Shown: piece after piece, positions 10,801 through 22,257 of the stretch | Numbering within the stretch: the first letter of the stretch is position 1 | Layout: each line of letters opens with the position of its first letter | Origin: Paracentrotus lividus | Taxonomy: Eukaryota > Echinodermata > Echinoidea > Camarodonta > Echinidae | Reading direction: 5' to 3' | Length of the DNA: 64,000 nt | Assembly (NCBI GenBank): GCA_940671915.1 | Contig: CALNVZ010000530.1 | Location: forward strand, 9,628 to 73,627 | Notes under the pieces: generated by a model | Database searches by the model: none | Told to the model about the DNA's origin: nothing | What the model saw: only the letters and a program-made list of their open reading frames with translations | Program-made: the position numbers and the translations under genes

Positions 10801-12597
10801 CAGTTGTCCGCAAAATTGTTCATACCCCTGACATTTTCTAAGTTTTTTTTAATTTTGCTTTTAAATAAATGAGTTTCGTCAAACTTTTTGGTGTTTTCTA
10901 TGTTACTAATAATTGAACAAATAGGAAAATTTGAAATTTTGAGAAATTTGGTATTCTAGTGGTATTTTGTTGACAGATTTACTAAAAACGCCATGTTCAT
11001 AATTATTCATACCCCTATAAGGGTGCCAAATATAATTTCTCATCTAATAATCTCGATTATAATTATTTATTTAAATTTCCACCTAATGTAGTTCTTGTAT
11101 AAGTCCAGAACCATCATTCATGTCTTCCGTGGGTTTAGACCAATGCGTCCAGGCTGTACGTGCAAGGTTGCATGTTCTTTGAGCCATTTTGTGAGTCTTC
11201 AACTTCTCAGACATATTTGTAAAGGGATTATTGTCAGGTCATCGAATATTCCTCTCCAGATCATTTATTAAGATTGTCCAATTCTTGACTAACTTGGCCG
11301 TATGCTTCTGACCTGTCCGGATATGTCCAATGCTGTCCCAGGTAACATTAACAAGCATACTTCTGCAAGTTTTCACCCAGGATCTTAATAAAAAATGTCT
11401 TCACCGGAATGCCTCCTATTCTGAACAGATTCCCAGTGCTACCCGCACTGATAATCCCTCATAGCAGTTCTGTGTAAACGCCATGTGCTAAAATCAGGAC
11501 ACTGTTCTTTAGATTGAAGGATTCATTTATTTTTGCCAAATTGAAGAAAGTCCATATCACTGGTAAGTTTTAATTTTCTCACATCAACTTATATAATTAT
11601 GGTCCATAAGTCAAAGTTCTTGTTTAAATGGGCTCAGGAATTGTCCAGAGACCTCCCGGTTGGTCTGACTGCCAAACTGGAGTATGTCGTCTGTTTGGAG
11701 CCATAAGGGCGTTAGTACATCTTAAAGATGTTCCGTTCGGAGCCATAAGGGCGCTATCGCTGTACAAAGTGAATGGTAATAGCGCCCTTATGGCTCCGAA
11801 CGGAACATCTTTAAGATGTACTAACGCCCTTATGGCTCCAAACAGACGATGTATTGGGAAGTGTCTGTATACATATCCTCTATGCAGTATTTGCTCATTG
11901 ACACCTTCGTCTCTGGCTGGTCAGAGGTATCGATTCCGACTTTTGTTGTGATCTGTGTGTTATTGTAGGCCTCTCATTATACTTATTTGGCAATTCAAGG
12001 AGACATTTTGCACTTTTAGTCATGCCAATAGAAGCTTTTTTTTTCAAGTGTCTTACATCTGGTGCTCATGAAAGAAGCAATTGAGTGTTACATCAGTTAC
12101 TAAAGAGTGTGGGTAGAGCTGTTATTTTATTTCAATAACATTCATATGAATATTCCTTAGTGAAAAATTCAAAGTCCTGGCAAGAAACCAATAATAAAGT
12201 ATTTGGAAAGAGACCATGCAACCTGACTCAGCCTGGAGGTTTTCCAGAGGACACATGGGCTAGACCCCCACAAAAGGCATGCAGAAAGACTATAGACTTT
12301 TGCAAAAACACTTTCAGATGGTTATTTGAAGAAAATGATATGTATTTGTGGTTATTTGATAAGATATTGAACTGGGTGTCCCTAGGGTATGAATAATTAT
12401 GAACATGGCGTTTTTCGTAAATCTGTCAATAAAATACCGCTGGAATACCAAATTGCTCAAAATATCAAACTTTCCTAAAAGTCCATATGTTGGTAACGTA
12501 CTGACCGCCAAAAAGTTTGACGAAACTCATTTATTTAAAAGCAAAATTAAAAAAACTTAGAAAATGTCAGGGGTATGAACAATTTTGCGGACAACTG
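10801..12597. mobile_element. Tc1/mariner-like element with IR/DR ends
   Basis: CAGTTGTCCGCAAAATTG starts the element and its reverse complement ends it, with TA on both sides. Inverted repeats are about 215 bp. In each, the word TTCATACCCCT occurs near the outer end and again near the inner end, which is the IR/DR layout of some Tc1-family elements. No intact transposase is seen; the interior (1.3 kb) is decayed or unrelated. Confidence 0.85.
11687..11849. repeat. Perfect 71-bp-arm hairpin
   Basis: 11687-11757 and 11779-11849 are exact reverse complements around a 21-base loop. Each arm contains GGAGCCATAAGGGCG twice. It lies inside the Tc1-like element. It could be a young foldback insertion or a dsRNA-forming locus. 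Confidence 0.95.
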
Positions 12598-12608
12598 TAA
12601 ATATTCAT

Positions 12609-12645
12609 GCAGGGGACCCAGGTTCGAATCCCAACGAAGTCACGC
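12609..12645 (+). other. tRNA-like B-box motif
   Basis: GGTTCGAATCC at 12621-12631 matches the pol III B box. No A box is found upstream, where the Tc1-like element ends at 12597. It may be the 3' remnant of a tRNA-derived SINE, or chance. Confidence 0.3.
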
Positions 12646-12753
12646 CGTTTTTGGCCATTTTTGCTGAAAGTTCAGCTTATGTGAAAGTGCTGAAACAGCA
12701 CTTTGAGTGCAGTTAAATAGCACTTTAAGTGCAGTCACTATGCAAGCACTTAA

Positions 12754-13211
12754 AGTTGGTGTATAGTTTCAGGAGAAAGAAAGATTTATTTTGATTCACA
12801 TTAATATAAATTATGATAGATTGAATCCAATAACTATAATAAAGCAAATTATAGTACTTGAAATCTCGCTTTAGTGTCTTTATTTCATAATATAAGGATA
12901 AAAAAGATAAGTCGGGGACCCGTCTCAGGTTAGTGCTCACGTGGAAAACCAATGGGGATTCTCTTGTGTGTGTGTTATACACATATTGTTCGCACTAATT
13001 CACGCCGTAACCTCGGGCGTGCGAACCTGTCAGCAGAGGTCTAAACGGCAGTTGGATTGCCCTTCATTCAAACTTTATAAATGAAATTCATCGGAAACAT
13101 TGAACGGAATGTCACAAGATCTCTCACACATATCTTTTCAATGTGGACAACATGACATTTGATCGGTTTTGTGCCAATTCCTTTTTTTGTTTCCAAAACT
13201 ATACACCAGGT
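12754..13211. mobile_element. TTAA-flanked MITE, copy 1
   Basis: TTAA at 12750-12753 and 13212-13215. Termini are AGTTGGTGTATAGTTT and the inverse AAACTATACACCAGGT. The interior has CTCACGTGGAAAACCAATGG and a GCGTGCGAACCTGTCAGCAG block. Near-full-length copy at 63094-63555 and a truncated one at 48955-49322. Non-coding. Confidence 0.8.
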
Positions 13212-13564
13212 TTAAAAAGTGCTGATTTTAGCCTCTGGCATGTCTGAAGTGCTAAAAACAGCACTTCAGTTTTAAGAGTGTACGTATCAACTAATTTTAA
13301 AGATATAACAAATTAATGAATAATTATAGTTTCTCTTGGGACCTATTATCAGTCTCACTGAAGTTCACATGGGATAACAAAGCCGAGGAGCCCCTACTTT
13401 TCAGTAGACATGTAAATCACCACCATCAGATTATGATTTTGCGCATATAATTCAGCCCCACCTTCAAAATACGTTCCACAAGCCCATTGAAGGACATAAA
13501 TTTGTCGGTCGAGTAGTAGCATTATCGGAAAGGCCATTGCAGAGCAGAGTATAATTATGTGCGC

Positions 13565-14200
13565 GGAACAATTACAACCGGAGCATTTGCCGGAGGAGCA
13601 ATTAGCGCCGGAACATTCAGTGTCGGCGGAGCATATTTCTTATTAGGCACAGCATATTTCGGCGGAACAAATGTCCTTTATGCGTAACATATGTCGGCGG
13701 TGCAAATATCTTCAGAGCCTATATCTGCGGAGCATATGTCGGCAGAGCTAATGTCGGCGGAGTATATTTCGGCGGAGCATATTTCGGCGGAGCATATTTC
13801 GACGGAGCATATGTCGGCGGAGCTAATGTCGTTGGAGCTAATATCTGCAGAAGCATTTGTCGGCGGAGCTAATGTCGGTGGAGCTTATGTCGGCGGAGCA
13901 TATTCGGCGAAGCCATATGTCGGCGGAGCTATGTCGGCCAAGTGAATCGGCGGAGCTAATGTCGGCGAGCTAATGTCGGCGGAGCATATTTCAGCGGAGC
14001 GTATGTTGGCGGAGCTAATGTCGCGAGCATATATCAGCGGAGCTACTCGCGGACTAATGTCGGCGGAGCATATTTCGGCGGAGCTAACGTCGGCGGAGCA
14101 TATGTCGGCGGAGCATACGTCGGCGGAGCATATTCGGCGGAGCTAATGTCGGCGAGCAATTACCGTGGAGCAAATGTCAGCGGAGCAATTGTCCTGGAAT
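13565..14200. repeat. 15-bp minisatellite (GGCGGAGCATATGTC)
   Basis: About 40 units of GGCGGAGCATATGTC or GGCGGAGCTAATGTC. The periodic open frame at 13691-13945 (ISAEHMSAEL-like repeats) is the array read in frame and shows no gene features. Confidence 0.9.
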
Positions 14201-14493
14201 CGCCAAGCCCCTCGCCGATAGTAGATGCGCGAAAATTCATAATTGAAGGAGGCATTGTCATTCTAAGACAAAGATAAGAAATAAGAATCGTCTTTCTTGA
14301 CACTCTGAGCGCAGTTCTCATATAATCTAAAGGGGACCTATAGGAAATTGACCTAAGCCGGAGTAAAATGATTTGCTTGAACCCATCCCCCCCCCCCAGA
14401 ACAGAAAAAGAAAATAAATGTAATAATACAAATTCAAACACGAAAATACACCAGACAGATACACTGTGCCTGTCCCATTAATGGTGGGATAAT

Positions 14494-14497
14494 TGTG

Positions 14498-14530
<33 letters not shown>
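14494..14530. repeat. (TG)n microsatellite
   Basis: Uninterrupted TG dinucleotides over about 37 bases. Confidence 0.95.
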
Positions 14531-14532
<2 letters not shown>

Positions 14533-14589
14533 CCCATCACATCATTTTGATCCGGCTTTATTATTGGTTATTGAAAAATAAACAAAAGT

Positions 14590-15110
14590 TTGTAAACCCA
14601 CACAATGCTAATTTTTGCAATTTTTTTTTCTCATTTTGGAACCCCTTTTGTTTACCCGGCTGACCAAGGTCCCCCCTCTCAATCCTATCCCTTCGAAACG
14701 CGTCTGAGGTATAGGGTTGATACAGCCATAGACTTGGATTTATTGTCTAGGAGGAGGGTCAATCGTTATTTTGACTTGGGTTCAAAAGTGATTTGATTAA
14801 ATTTTACAACATGGAAATTTCTATCTTTCCAAAAATGTGTTGTAGCATCTCAGCCAAAGAGTCATAAATTATAATGAAAACAACATTTTGGGGAAAATTG
14901 TAATAATCAAAAGGTTTATGGTTGTTTTTTATTTCCTTTGATTTTACCATGATGGTAGGATAAAATATTTCAATTTTTTCACCAATTCAACCCCTCCCCT
15001 AAACAAGAGACCAAAGCCTGTAATCTTAACCCTTTAAAAGGACGACAACAACCCTAAACTTCAGACGAGTTTCGTGGAAATAGAACGGAGTGGTCTTTGG
15101 TCAGAAAGTG
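14590..15110. mobile_element. Diverged foldback MITE
   Basis: Left arm blocks TCATTTTGGAACCCCTTTTG, CCCGGCTGACC and GAAACGCGTCTGAGG, and a weaker inverted right arm near 14985-15100 (CTCCCCTAAACAAGAGACC, CAGACGAGTTTCGTGG). It is related to the better-preserved element at 48098-48812. Confidence 0.5.
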
Positions 15111-15371
15111 AGAAAAATGTCAACAATAGGCAATGTTGGGATTGAAAGAACACAACAAAAATATCTAACTTTTCTCACTAACAGTGTTGTCAATCTTTAT
15201 TACAAACAGTAAACGATCGTCAACGCTCCGATCATTATGTCATAAGAGGAAAAGACAGCTGTTTTGTATTGTTCATTTTGATTATAATCCAAAATTGTGG
15301 ATTTTACATCAATATGATTTGATTTGATTTGATTGATTCGATTTATATCGACGATCTTCTCCCTATCACAA

Positions 15372-15375
<4 letters not shown>

Positions 15376-15448
<73 letters not shown>
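15376..15448. repeat. (TA)n microsatellite
   Basis: About 36 TA dinucleotides in a row. Confidence 0.97.
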
Positions 15449-15449
<1 letters not shown>

Positions 15450-15453
<4 letters not shown>

Positions 15454-16241
15454 CCCTTTTTAAAAAATTGCCACCGTTGGAGGGAAAGGGCGGTGGCATA
15501 TAAAGATATATCTCGTCCATTGACTGTGCGATCGCTCCAAAAATTGGCAGGCGCGTTACTCCCATACGACATCATCTACAAAAACAAATGAGTCATATTC
15601 TCCGAAAATTCTCATCAATAATTAATTGTGCTAATTTATGCATAAAATCAAGGATTTGGTAAAATTAACTAAATAAAGCCCCAAAACTGCTTTTTAAAAA
15701 TGTTTTTAAAAAATTTTTTAGTAGGGTTCTGATGATATGTATTTCAAAACAAATTCTGTATCAAAATGTATTCTATTGTTATTAAAATTTCTTATGCATT
15801 TCTTTGTTTCTCAACTTTTTGTTTCTTAGTGCTTTTTCGATCGAAATCATTTGTTACAATATTTGAATTATAATCAACATGAAATTATTTGAATTTGATC
15901 AGTAAAATAATAAATAATGATGCATATAAGAATTTTGGCCAGAAACAAAATTCGCGTTGCGAAGTTATCGCGTAAAAATGTCGGGGGGCTGAATCAGCCC
16001 CCAGTCTTATTAGGGTTACTGCTTCTCTCAGAAAATTACCCATTTGAGTTCAAATTGTTTCAATATTGATAGAAATAATAAAATGAATAAATAAACAAAC
16101 AAACAAACAATAAGAAAAATATGGGGAAACAAAGTTTTCCGGGGACATCAAAGTGTCCCTCCCTTAGCTATAAAAAAAAATGTTTTATATGAGATATGTA
16201 TTGTATACGATAGACAAATAAATTATTTAACTTATCCTATG
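15450..16241. other. Intergenic DNA 3' of the NLR gene
   Basis: AT-rich DNA just downstream of the minus-strand NLR stop codon. No canonical AATAAA on the minus strand was found within about 300 bases of the stop, so the poly-A site is not assigned. A short GGGGGCTG/CAGCCCCC hairpin lies at 15984-16002. Confidence 0.45.
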
Positions 16242-16571
16242 TCAATACCTTTTTCCTTGTGATAGCTGAAATCCGGTTCGCGTAAGATCAGCTGTGATCT
16301 GAGAGATATCTGTCTGTTTATTATCGAGAGTGATATCGATCTCTTTCAAGCAAGGCAGCGAGGAGAGCAGACCTTTGTAGCTAAATTGTGACGTCAGTCT
16401 ATTGGCTTGTAGTCTTGTGACGTGTCGAAGCTCAGGAGGAGATGGAGGGAAACTGAGAAAGGAGTCTGATATTGTAAGAGTTTCAAGCTTAGGAAAGGAT
16501 CCAAGGCAAGACCAAAGTCCGTTCGTCACGTCGGAAGTTATGATAGACCCCTCAAATGTTACTTCTCGAAC
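16242..16571 (-). CDS. NLR exon 3: LRR-like C-terminus and stop
   Basis: The acceptor CTCTCTTAG precedes GTTCGAGAAG. The frame is phase 0 and continues SQ|VREVTFEGS, ending in ...GKRY then TGA. About 109 codons with leucine-rich spacing (LGSFPKLETLTIS, LLSSLPCLKEIDITL), as in the degenerate LRR tails of NLRs. The exon is open throughout, consistent with function. Confidence 0.85.
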   Translation of the reverse strand, partial: VREVTFEGSIITSDVTNGLWSCLGSFPKLETLTISDSFLSFPPSPPELRHVTRLQANRLTSQFSYKGLLSSLPCLKEIDITLDNKQTDISQITADLTRTGFQLSQGKRY

Positions 16572-19500
16572 CTAAGAGAGAAAGAGCGAGAGACAGGCAA
16601 GAGAGAGAGAGGGTCGGGGGCGAAGTTTGTTAATATATATAATTATGTTTATGAGATACAAACATGAAATATTTATATAATATTCACTGACATTTCATTT
16701 CATTCATTCATGTATTTATTAGGTCCTAAGTTCAGTACATTGGGAAAATTGTTTGCATCGAGGGAGATACCACGTTTAATTTCCATATAATATTTATACA
16801 TTCATCCATTCATATTTAAGAGCCACTGTCTAAGAGAATCAAGCAGGGTGTGGAACATGGGGGCTGGCAAATTTCTTTCATACTTTAAAGTTTTAATACA
16901 TTGAGTTATTAAAATAGTATCAGAATTTTCTTACCATAGTTATCTTCAGAATTATCACACACCCCTTCAAAGTGGCCTTTGGTGTACCACTCAAATTGGC
17001 AAATTTCAAATTATTTAGAAGGGGAGACCGGGGACAATAGTAACACTTTTTTTCCCCCGAATTTGTCTTATCAACTTTATTATTATAGCTATAATACTTG
17101 ATTAAAATTAAGTAAAACAAAATATGCATATCTTAGCTCGACATATGAATCGGGGTAACACATGAAATTGTAACATTTTGTTTTTCTTTATCAAAGCTAT
17201 ACACTTGACAGTTCCAAGATTTAAACAACATTAACTGCATAAGGCCGTGTGTCATGAATTGGATGCAAAATGCGTTACATGTCCAAACATTTGTAGAAAT
17301 GTACATTGTCACAAACAAACATCTCTAGTTTCTTAATGGTAAGTCAAACATATATAAAAGTATACATATATTGAAAGCTGAGATGGTAAGGAAGGTGATT
17401 AACATATTCTTTTGACTGTACAGGGTGTGTCATTAAAAGCTATATAAGGTGTTACAAGAAAAAGTGCTTTAAAAAGTTTCACAATTTCAATGGCAAGAAA
17501 TTTCTTATTGTTTGCATTAATTGAAATAAATCAACTCAGACTGTGTTAATAAGACCCTATGCTTCTAAAATATATAAACTTGTAATACAAAGTTATTCTT
17601 TCAAACCGCGCTATACAGAGTGTATAAAAAGAAGGGGAAAAATAAAGAACTGGCCGAAATCCTGTCTTTTACATTTGAATTACAACTTCGACAAAGTTTA
17701 ATACAAAAAATATGTTTCTACACATTTGTGTATCTACGTACATGCAAACAAAATGGGTGAAAAAACATGATTATTGCTATAAAATGGCATGTTGTAATTT
17801 TTGATGCATGCAATGCATTGTCTATGAGCCATTCGTACATGAAGTTTGTTTTAATTGATTGATTAATCGATAAAATGACTTTTGAAAAATCTACTTCACA
17901 TTTATTTAAAACCAGATAAATTCCAAAGAGATTGATATATCACTCAACCTATAAGACCGAGTGGATACAAATATATAACTCAACAAAGAGAGAGAAAGCA
18001 ACAAAAATGGGAATTCCCTATGCTTTAACACATGCCTCCACCGTAGGATCCTCCCCTCTCTACCTTACCGTACTCAAATTATCTTTGTATTAAAACTATT
18101 AGCAGAACATAGCTGAAACTTCACAGACATGTAGCCTGATAAATTATCTACAATTTGAAACATTGTACAGCTCATGACTATACATTGTTATTATGCCATG
18201 CGAAAAAATATGAAAAATTTTCCTGCAAAATGTAACGCCTGCACCCTTTTACTATACCCCAATATATGACTCATGACCATAAGCTAATTATAATAAAACA
18301 TGACAATGCTTGACTCAAGTTACATTATATTTTCCACTTGCGATATGCATGGCATGGGGTTACTGCGACAGTGTACGTGTTGTGTACGGGATGTGGCAGC
18401 GTGCTGCAGCGTCCCGGGGCTAGGTATGGGGCAATGGTACTTAAAGGGATTGAGTAACTTTCAAAACAAGAGCAAATAGATCAAGATCAATAAAATCATA
18501 TTGTTCCAACAGTAAAAACAAACTACTGAAAGTTTCAGATCAAATGGAAGTCATTTACTACCTTAAAACAGTGTCACAAGCAATGCCACGCATACAGCCG
18601 AACACCAGTACCCTCTGCTGCCTAGAACAGCAGGCCGCTAGGGACGGCAGGAAATGGGTGTATGTTGTGCTATGTGGAAAAAGCACATGCTTTTATAAAC
18701 CATCCGGGGTTGGTTTATAAAATTTGAGTATGAAATCATTGATATCTCGAAGGTAAGGCAAGCAATTAGCTTGCAATTTTGAAGAGATACCAGACTGACC
18801 TTAGTGTTTATAATTATGTTGGCAAAATAAGCTAAATCGAATAAATGTTATTTGAATATCATTCAATGTTACTGCATCCCTTTAATAACAAAGTTGAAAT
18901 GCACATGCTCTGTATACAGGTTAGGTTTGTAGCGTGTTTCTGCTAGGGATGGGAGCCTCTGTTACAAATGCCCCGTTTTATTGTCCCCGGTCTCCCCTTA
19001 ACTTGAAGCTTGATATCATTTTGTCTTTATGAAATTTATACTCCGAAAGTGCTTACAGTTTCTTCCTTTAATGCCAATCGCAATCGCTTCAGTTATAACA
19101 GTTCATACATAACATTACTAAAACTTGAAATGGTTAATCATTGTGGTTCTTACCTGTGATTTCAGCTGTTCTGGAAGGTTCTGCATTCCAACGACAGTAT
19201 AGACAGTCGGTGATTTTAGAACGATCGCCTGTGCTGATACACATGTTTGCACCAGCGAAGACACTCTTCCCTCAGTTCGTGGTGTGGTTTCTGATGAGCA
19301 GTCAAGGAGAATGCGATATCGCTCGCTTGCATCCAATGACTCGTTCGTAAGAATGGCCTCAAAGATCTTGATACAAGAGTGATTGCCCGTGCCAGCGGTG
19401 AATCGTAGGATATTTTCGTAGTCACCAATATCCTTTTTGATGTGTCGTAGTACCCTGTCCAACTTAGATCTATTATATCGCATCCATGGAAACCTATACC

Positions 19501-21776
19501 TACTGATTACTGATGCGATGTGTTTTGCAGCACAGTGTTCTTGAGCGAGTTTATGATAGAATTCGATCGTAGTTAAAGTGGTTTTATCGGATGGTGGGAG
19601 GCATGTCGATGTAACATTAGTCTGGGATATTATCCCTAGCTCACATGCACTTGTAAGGATTCCTGGAACTTTACGGAAATCATAGGGTGTGAAGACTAGC
19701 TTTTTAGCGTCGGTGAGTAGACCACGTAAGGCAACTTTGCCTAATTTGTTTAAGATTACTCTTAAACGTTTGCCAGTAATTCTGACTATTCGATTTCCAC
19801 GGTTGTTGGCATGGTGCATTAAGAACAAATTCACGCTGTCTAATAAACCTGTCTGAGTTGAAATGGTCTTCGTCAATAGGCCCTCACTCCATAAATGACA
19901 AACCATTAGACAGAAAAGCGGCGTTATAACAAGTTCATTTATCAGTGGTTGGCCATTGAGGTAACCTTTTAGACCTTCCCCTGCCACGCGTGTTGAGACA
20001 TTCGCACTCAAAGCGAAAAACCTATCGATGTATTCTCTAGAGCTCTCTCTTGAGAATCCTTCTATTTCTATCTTTGTATACTTTCTCGAAAGATCATCGT
20101 CATTGAAGAAGTACTCCAAGTGAGGTCGTGTTGTGACTAAGACTCGACACTCACGGTATTCTTCCCAGCGCATTATCTTCACAATGTTGCTCCCTGAATT
20201 AATTCCCGCATACTCATCAAGACCGTCAAATATGATATGACATATTTCCTGATTTTTTCTGATAAAGTCCTCGAGCCCTTCCGGCGTAACGTCTTCAACA
20301 TCACTTAAAAGCTGAGATTTGATCGCTTCACCGAGTTTATGCTCACCAGCATTTCGGAGTCTCAGAACAAAGAGAAGTGGCAATTCTTCTAGTCCCGAAC
20401 CTTTTACTTTGTGGGCCCAGTCGTAAGCCATTTTAGCGACAGCCGTGGTTTTTCCTCTCCCAGCAGAAGCCGATATTAAAATTCGGTCTGGAAGCCTATC
20501 GTTAACTTTCCTTGAGAAAATTTCTGTTACAGAGTCATGTAGTATTTCCTTTTCCATAGTGTCTCTATCATGCGCATCTTTCTTTACCATGGTCACTCGT
20601 GTGTGCATGTCCTTGAGCTCCTCATAGTCTTTTGGATCCCATGGTTTCATTTGGATTTTGCATAATTTATCGAGATAGATATTCTCCAGTTTGTTGCGAC
20701 ATTGAAGAAGATTCAAGGACTCGGAAATTTTCTTGCTTTCGATATCTAAAGAGAATGGGAAAGTTGAGAATGGGGAAAAAAATCATGTTACTGCTTGTCT
20801 AGAATTTTTTGAAGACGAAAAAGAACAAGAAAGTTATCGCACTTTATAATTAGCATCTGCCGGAGCCGCTATCTTCCTGACTATATCTTGTATTAAAACA
20901 TTTTATATTACACTGTAAAAAAAAATGAGTAAAATCTTACCCAATAATGAGCAAAAAGGTAACTCGCGTGAAATTGAGTAAAAAATATTACTCTGCGTAG
21001 AGCCAAATGATTATCAAAAAGAGTAACTTTTAGTCATTATGTATCTTCCTAGCTTCGAAAGGAGTAAACATAGACTCATTTTTCTTGCGAGTTACCTTTT
21101 TCTAGCTCTGTTTAACGTAAACAAAATTTACTCCGTTGGGAAGTAAAGCATAGTTTATACATCATTTTCTTGCGAGTTACCTTTTTACTCTGTTAAGAGT
21201 AAACAAATTTACTCCGTTGACTAAAGCATATTATGTTTACTCATTTTCTTGCGCGTTATCTTTTTACTAGCCCTGTTAAGCGTAAACAAATTTACTCCGT
21301 GGGAGTAAAGCATTAGTTTACCATGTTCTTGCAAGTTTCCTTTTTTTTTTACAGTGTACTTTCATTTCTGTCGTTTATTTGCTAAAGAGATGAAAAATAT
21401 TTGACACCCCCCCCCCGCAAAAAATAAAAAATAAATAAAAAATCGTGTGACTTCAGATTTAACTACATACCATCAACTTTCACTATGTGTTTGAGATATT
21501 TCTGAGACATCATGATGAGGTTGGCTCCCTCGAGAGCTTCCTTCAGCTTGCGATGTTGATCACTTGGACCCACTCTCTGTCTCCAGTCAAATAGCATGTC
21601 ACGTGTTCCTTTGCATGTGACATGGCCTTCTATCCTATTAGTCGCTGTGTATCTATTCATTTCCGCAGCTTGGAATCCGAGTGCCCGTCCTAGAGCCTCC
21701 ATCTGCTCACCAGTCTCGATGTCTTCAGCTAGGTTGACAAGAAGACCTTCAGCTATACCTCTAAGGACTGCCATTT
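16242..21776 (-). CDS. NLR-family receptor: death domain - NACHT - LRR-like, 3 exons
   Basis: Predicted cytosolic innate-immune NTPase of the NLR family, joined from 21776-21471, 20745-19154 and 16571-16242. With the ATG at 21774-21772 the product is about 741 aa. The death domain is residues about 1-95. Walker A (SAGRGKTT) is near 194-202, Walker B (IIFDGLDE) at 272-279 and the sensor motif VTTRP at 305-309. A winged-helix-like TPLFCLMVCHLW is at 376-387, and a short leucine-rich C-terminal region follows. Splice junctions agree in phase (1 and 0), with clean GT/AG sites and stop TGA at 16244-16242. NLRs of this type couple ligand sensing to death-fold signalling; the ligand and partners are unknown. 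The LRR part is short. More 5' exons are possible, because a good acceptor lies two bases before the ATG. Each intron carries a transposable element. The fold order is very sure; completeness is not. Confidence 0.88.
17019..18999. mobile_element. TIR element in NLR intron 2 (GGGGAGACCGGGG ends)
   Basis: AAGGGGAGACCGGGGACAAT at 17019 is matched by ATTGTCCCCGGTCTCCCCTT ending at 18999. It is 1.98 kb and fills most of the 2.58-kb intron. No transposase frame is seen. A shorter element with related ends is at 24565-25383. Target duplications are not evident. Confidence 0.75.
19154..20745 (-). CDS. NLR exon 2: NACHT NTPase module
   Basis: The acceptor TCTCTTTAG precedes ATATCGAAAG, and the donor is CAG|GTAAGA at 19154/19153. 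The 1592-base exon is open throughout. It encodes a linker, P-loop (SAGRGKTT), Walker B (FDGLDE), VTTRPH, an IEGFSRESSREYI segment, TPLFCLMVCHLW and FYHKLAQEHCAAKHI. This is the NACHT plus helical/winged-helix order of NLR proteins. The NACHT domain binds and hydrolyses nucleotide to drive oligomerisation. The upstream donor leaves one base (G) that completes a GAT codon here, which supports the join to exon 1. Confidence 0.93.
20911..21356. mobile_element. MITE in NLR intron 1 with internal tandem repeats
   Basis: CACTGTAAAAAAA at the left and TTTTTTTACAGTG at the right, with TA on both sides (20909-20910, 21357-21358). The interior has about three 75-80-bp tandem units with TTCTTGCGAGTTACCTTTTT and AATTTACTCCGT. 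Non-coding. Confidence 0.8.
21471..21776 (-). CDS. NLR exon 1 (first recognised): death domain
   Basis: About 101 codons from the ATG at 21774. The donor is GATG|GTATGT at 21471/21470. The sequence has the death-domain pattern: LLVNLAEDI, MEALGRALGF, YTATN, KGTRDMLFDWRQRVG, then LKEALEGANL, a homotypic protein-interaction six-helix fold. A polypyrimidine acceptor (TTTTCCTTTGTAG) lies just upstream, so a 5' UTR exon or further coding exons may exist. Without that splice, the frame would begin seven codons further upstream at 21795. Confidence 0.87.
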
Positions 21777-22255
21777 CTACAAAGGAAAATAGCATAAACG
21801 ATGGCTGTTTATCATGTTTGTGTTTTTCCGTTCACGTTCATATGTGTTATGTGCCATTCAAGATCGGGTGATTTTCCTGTTCAGTAATGGCTTCCTCTTT
21901 CTTCACTTTTTTGCTTGAAGAAGTAGTATAAATGTAGCATACTGGTCGCGAGTGAAACCCTCGTTTTTTATCTTCTAGAACAAAATCAGTTGTTAAACGA
22001 TCAGATAAGACAGGAACATCAAAGCCATCGAAGAAAACTCAAGCATGTTTAAACAGTTTACATATCTTGGCTAAATATATCAAATGATGCATATACCACA
22101 AAAGAAATCAAGCGCGAATTGCACTAAAAAAAACACAACAGAATAAAGTCTAACAACTATAATACTAGAACTGCAAGCGTTTATAAGAACGATGTGCGTG
22201 CATTGACGCCTTTACACTATGATTTCAAGCATTATAATGCATGTATACATTTATA
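21777..22255. other. Region 5' of the NLR death-domain exon
   Basis: AT-rich DNA that should hold the intron or promoter upstream of the first recognised NLR exon. I see no convincing TATA box or extra coding exon on the minus strand. Confidence 0.35.
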
Positions 22256-22257
22256 TA

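Noticed and set aside
13691..13945. 84-codon frame with ISAEHMSAEL-like repeats
   Set aside because: 15-bp minisatellite unit read as five codons; no gene signals.
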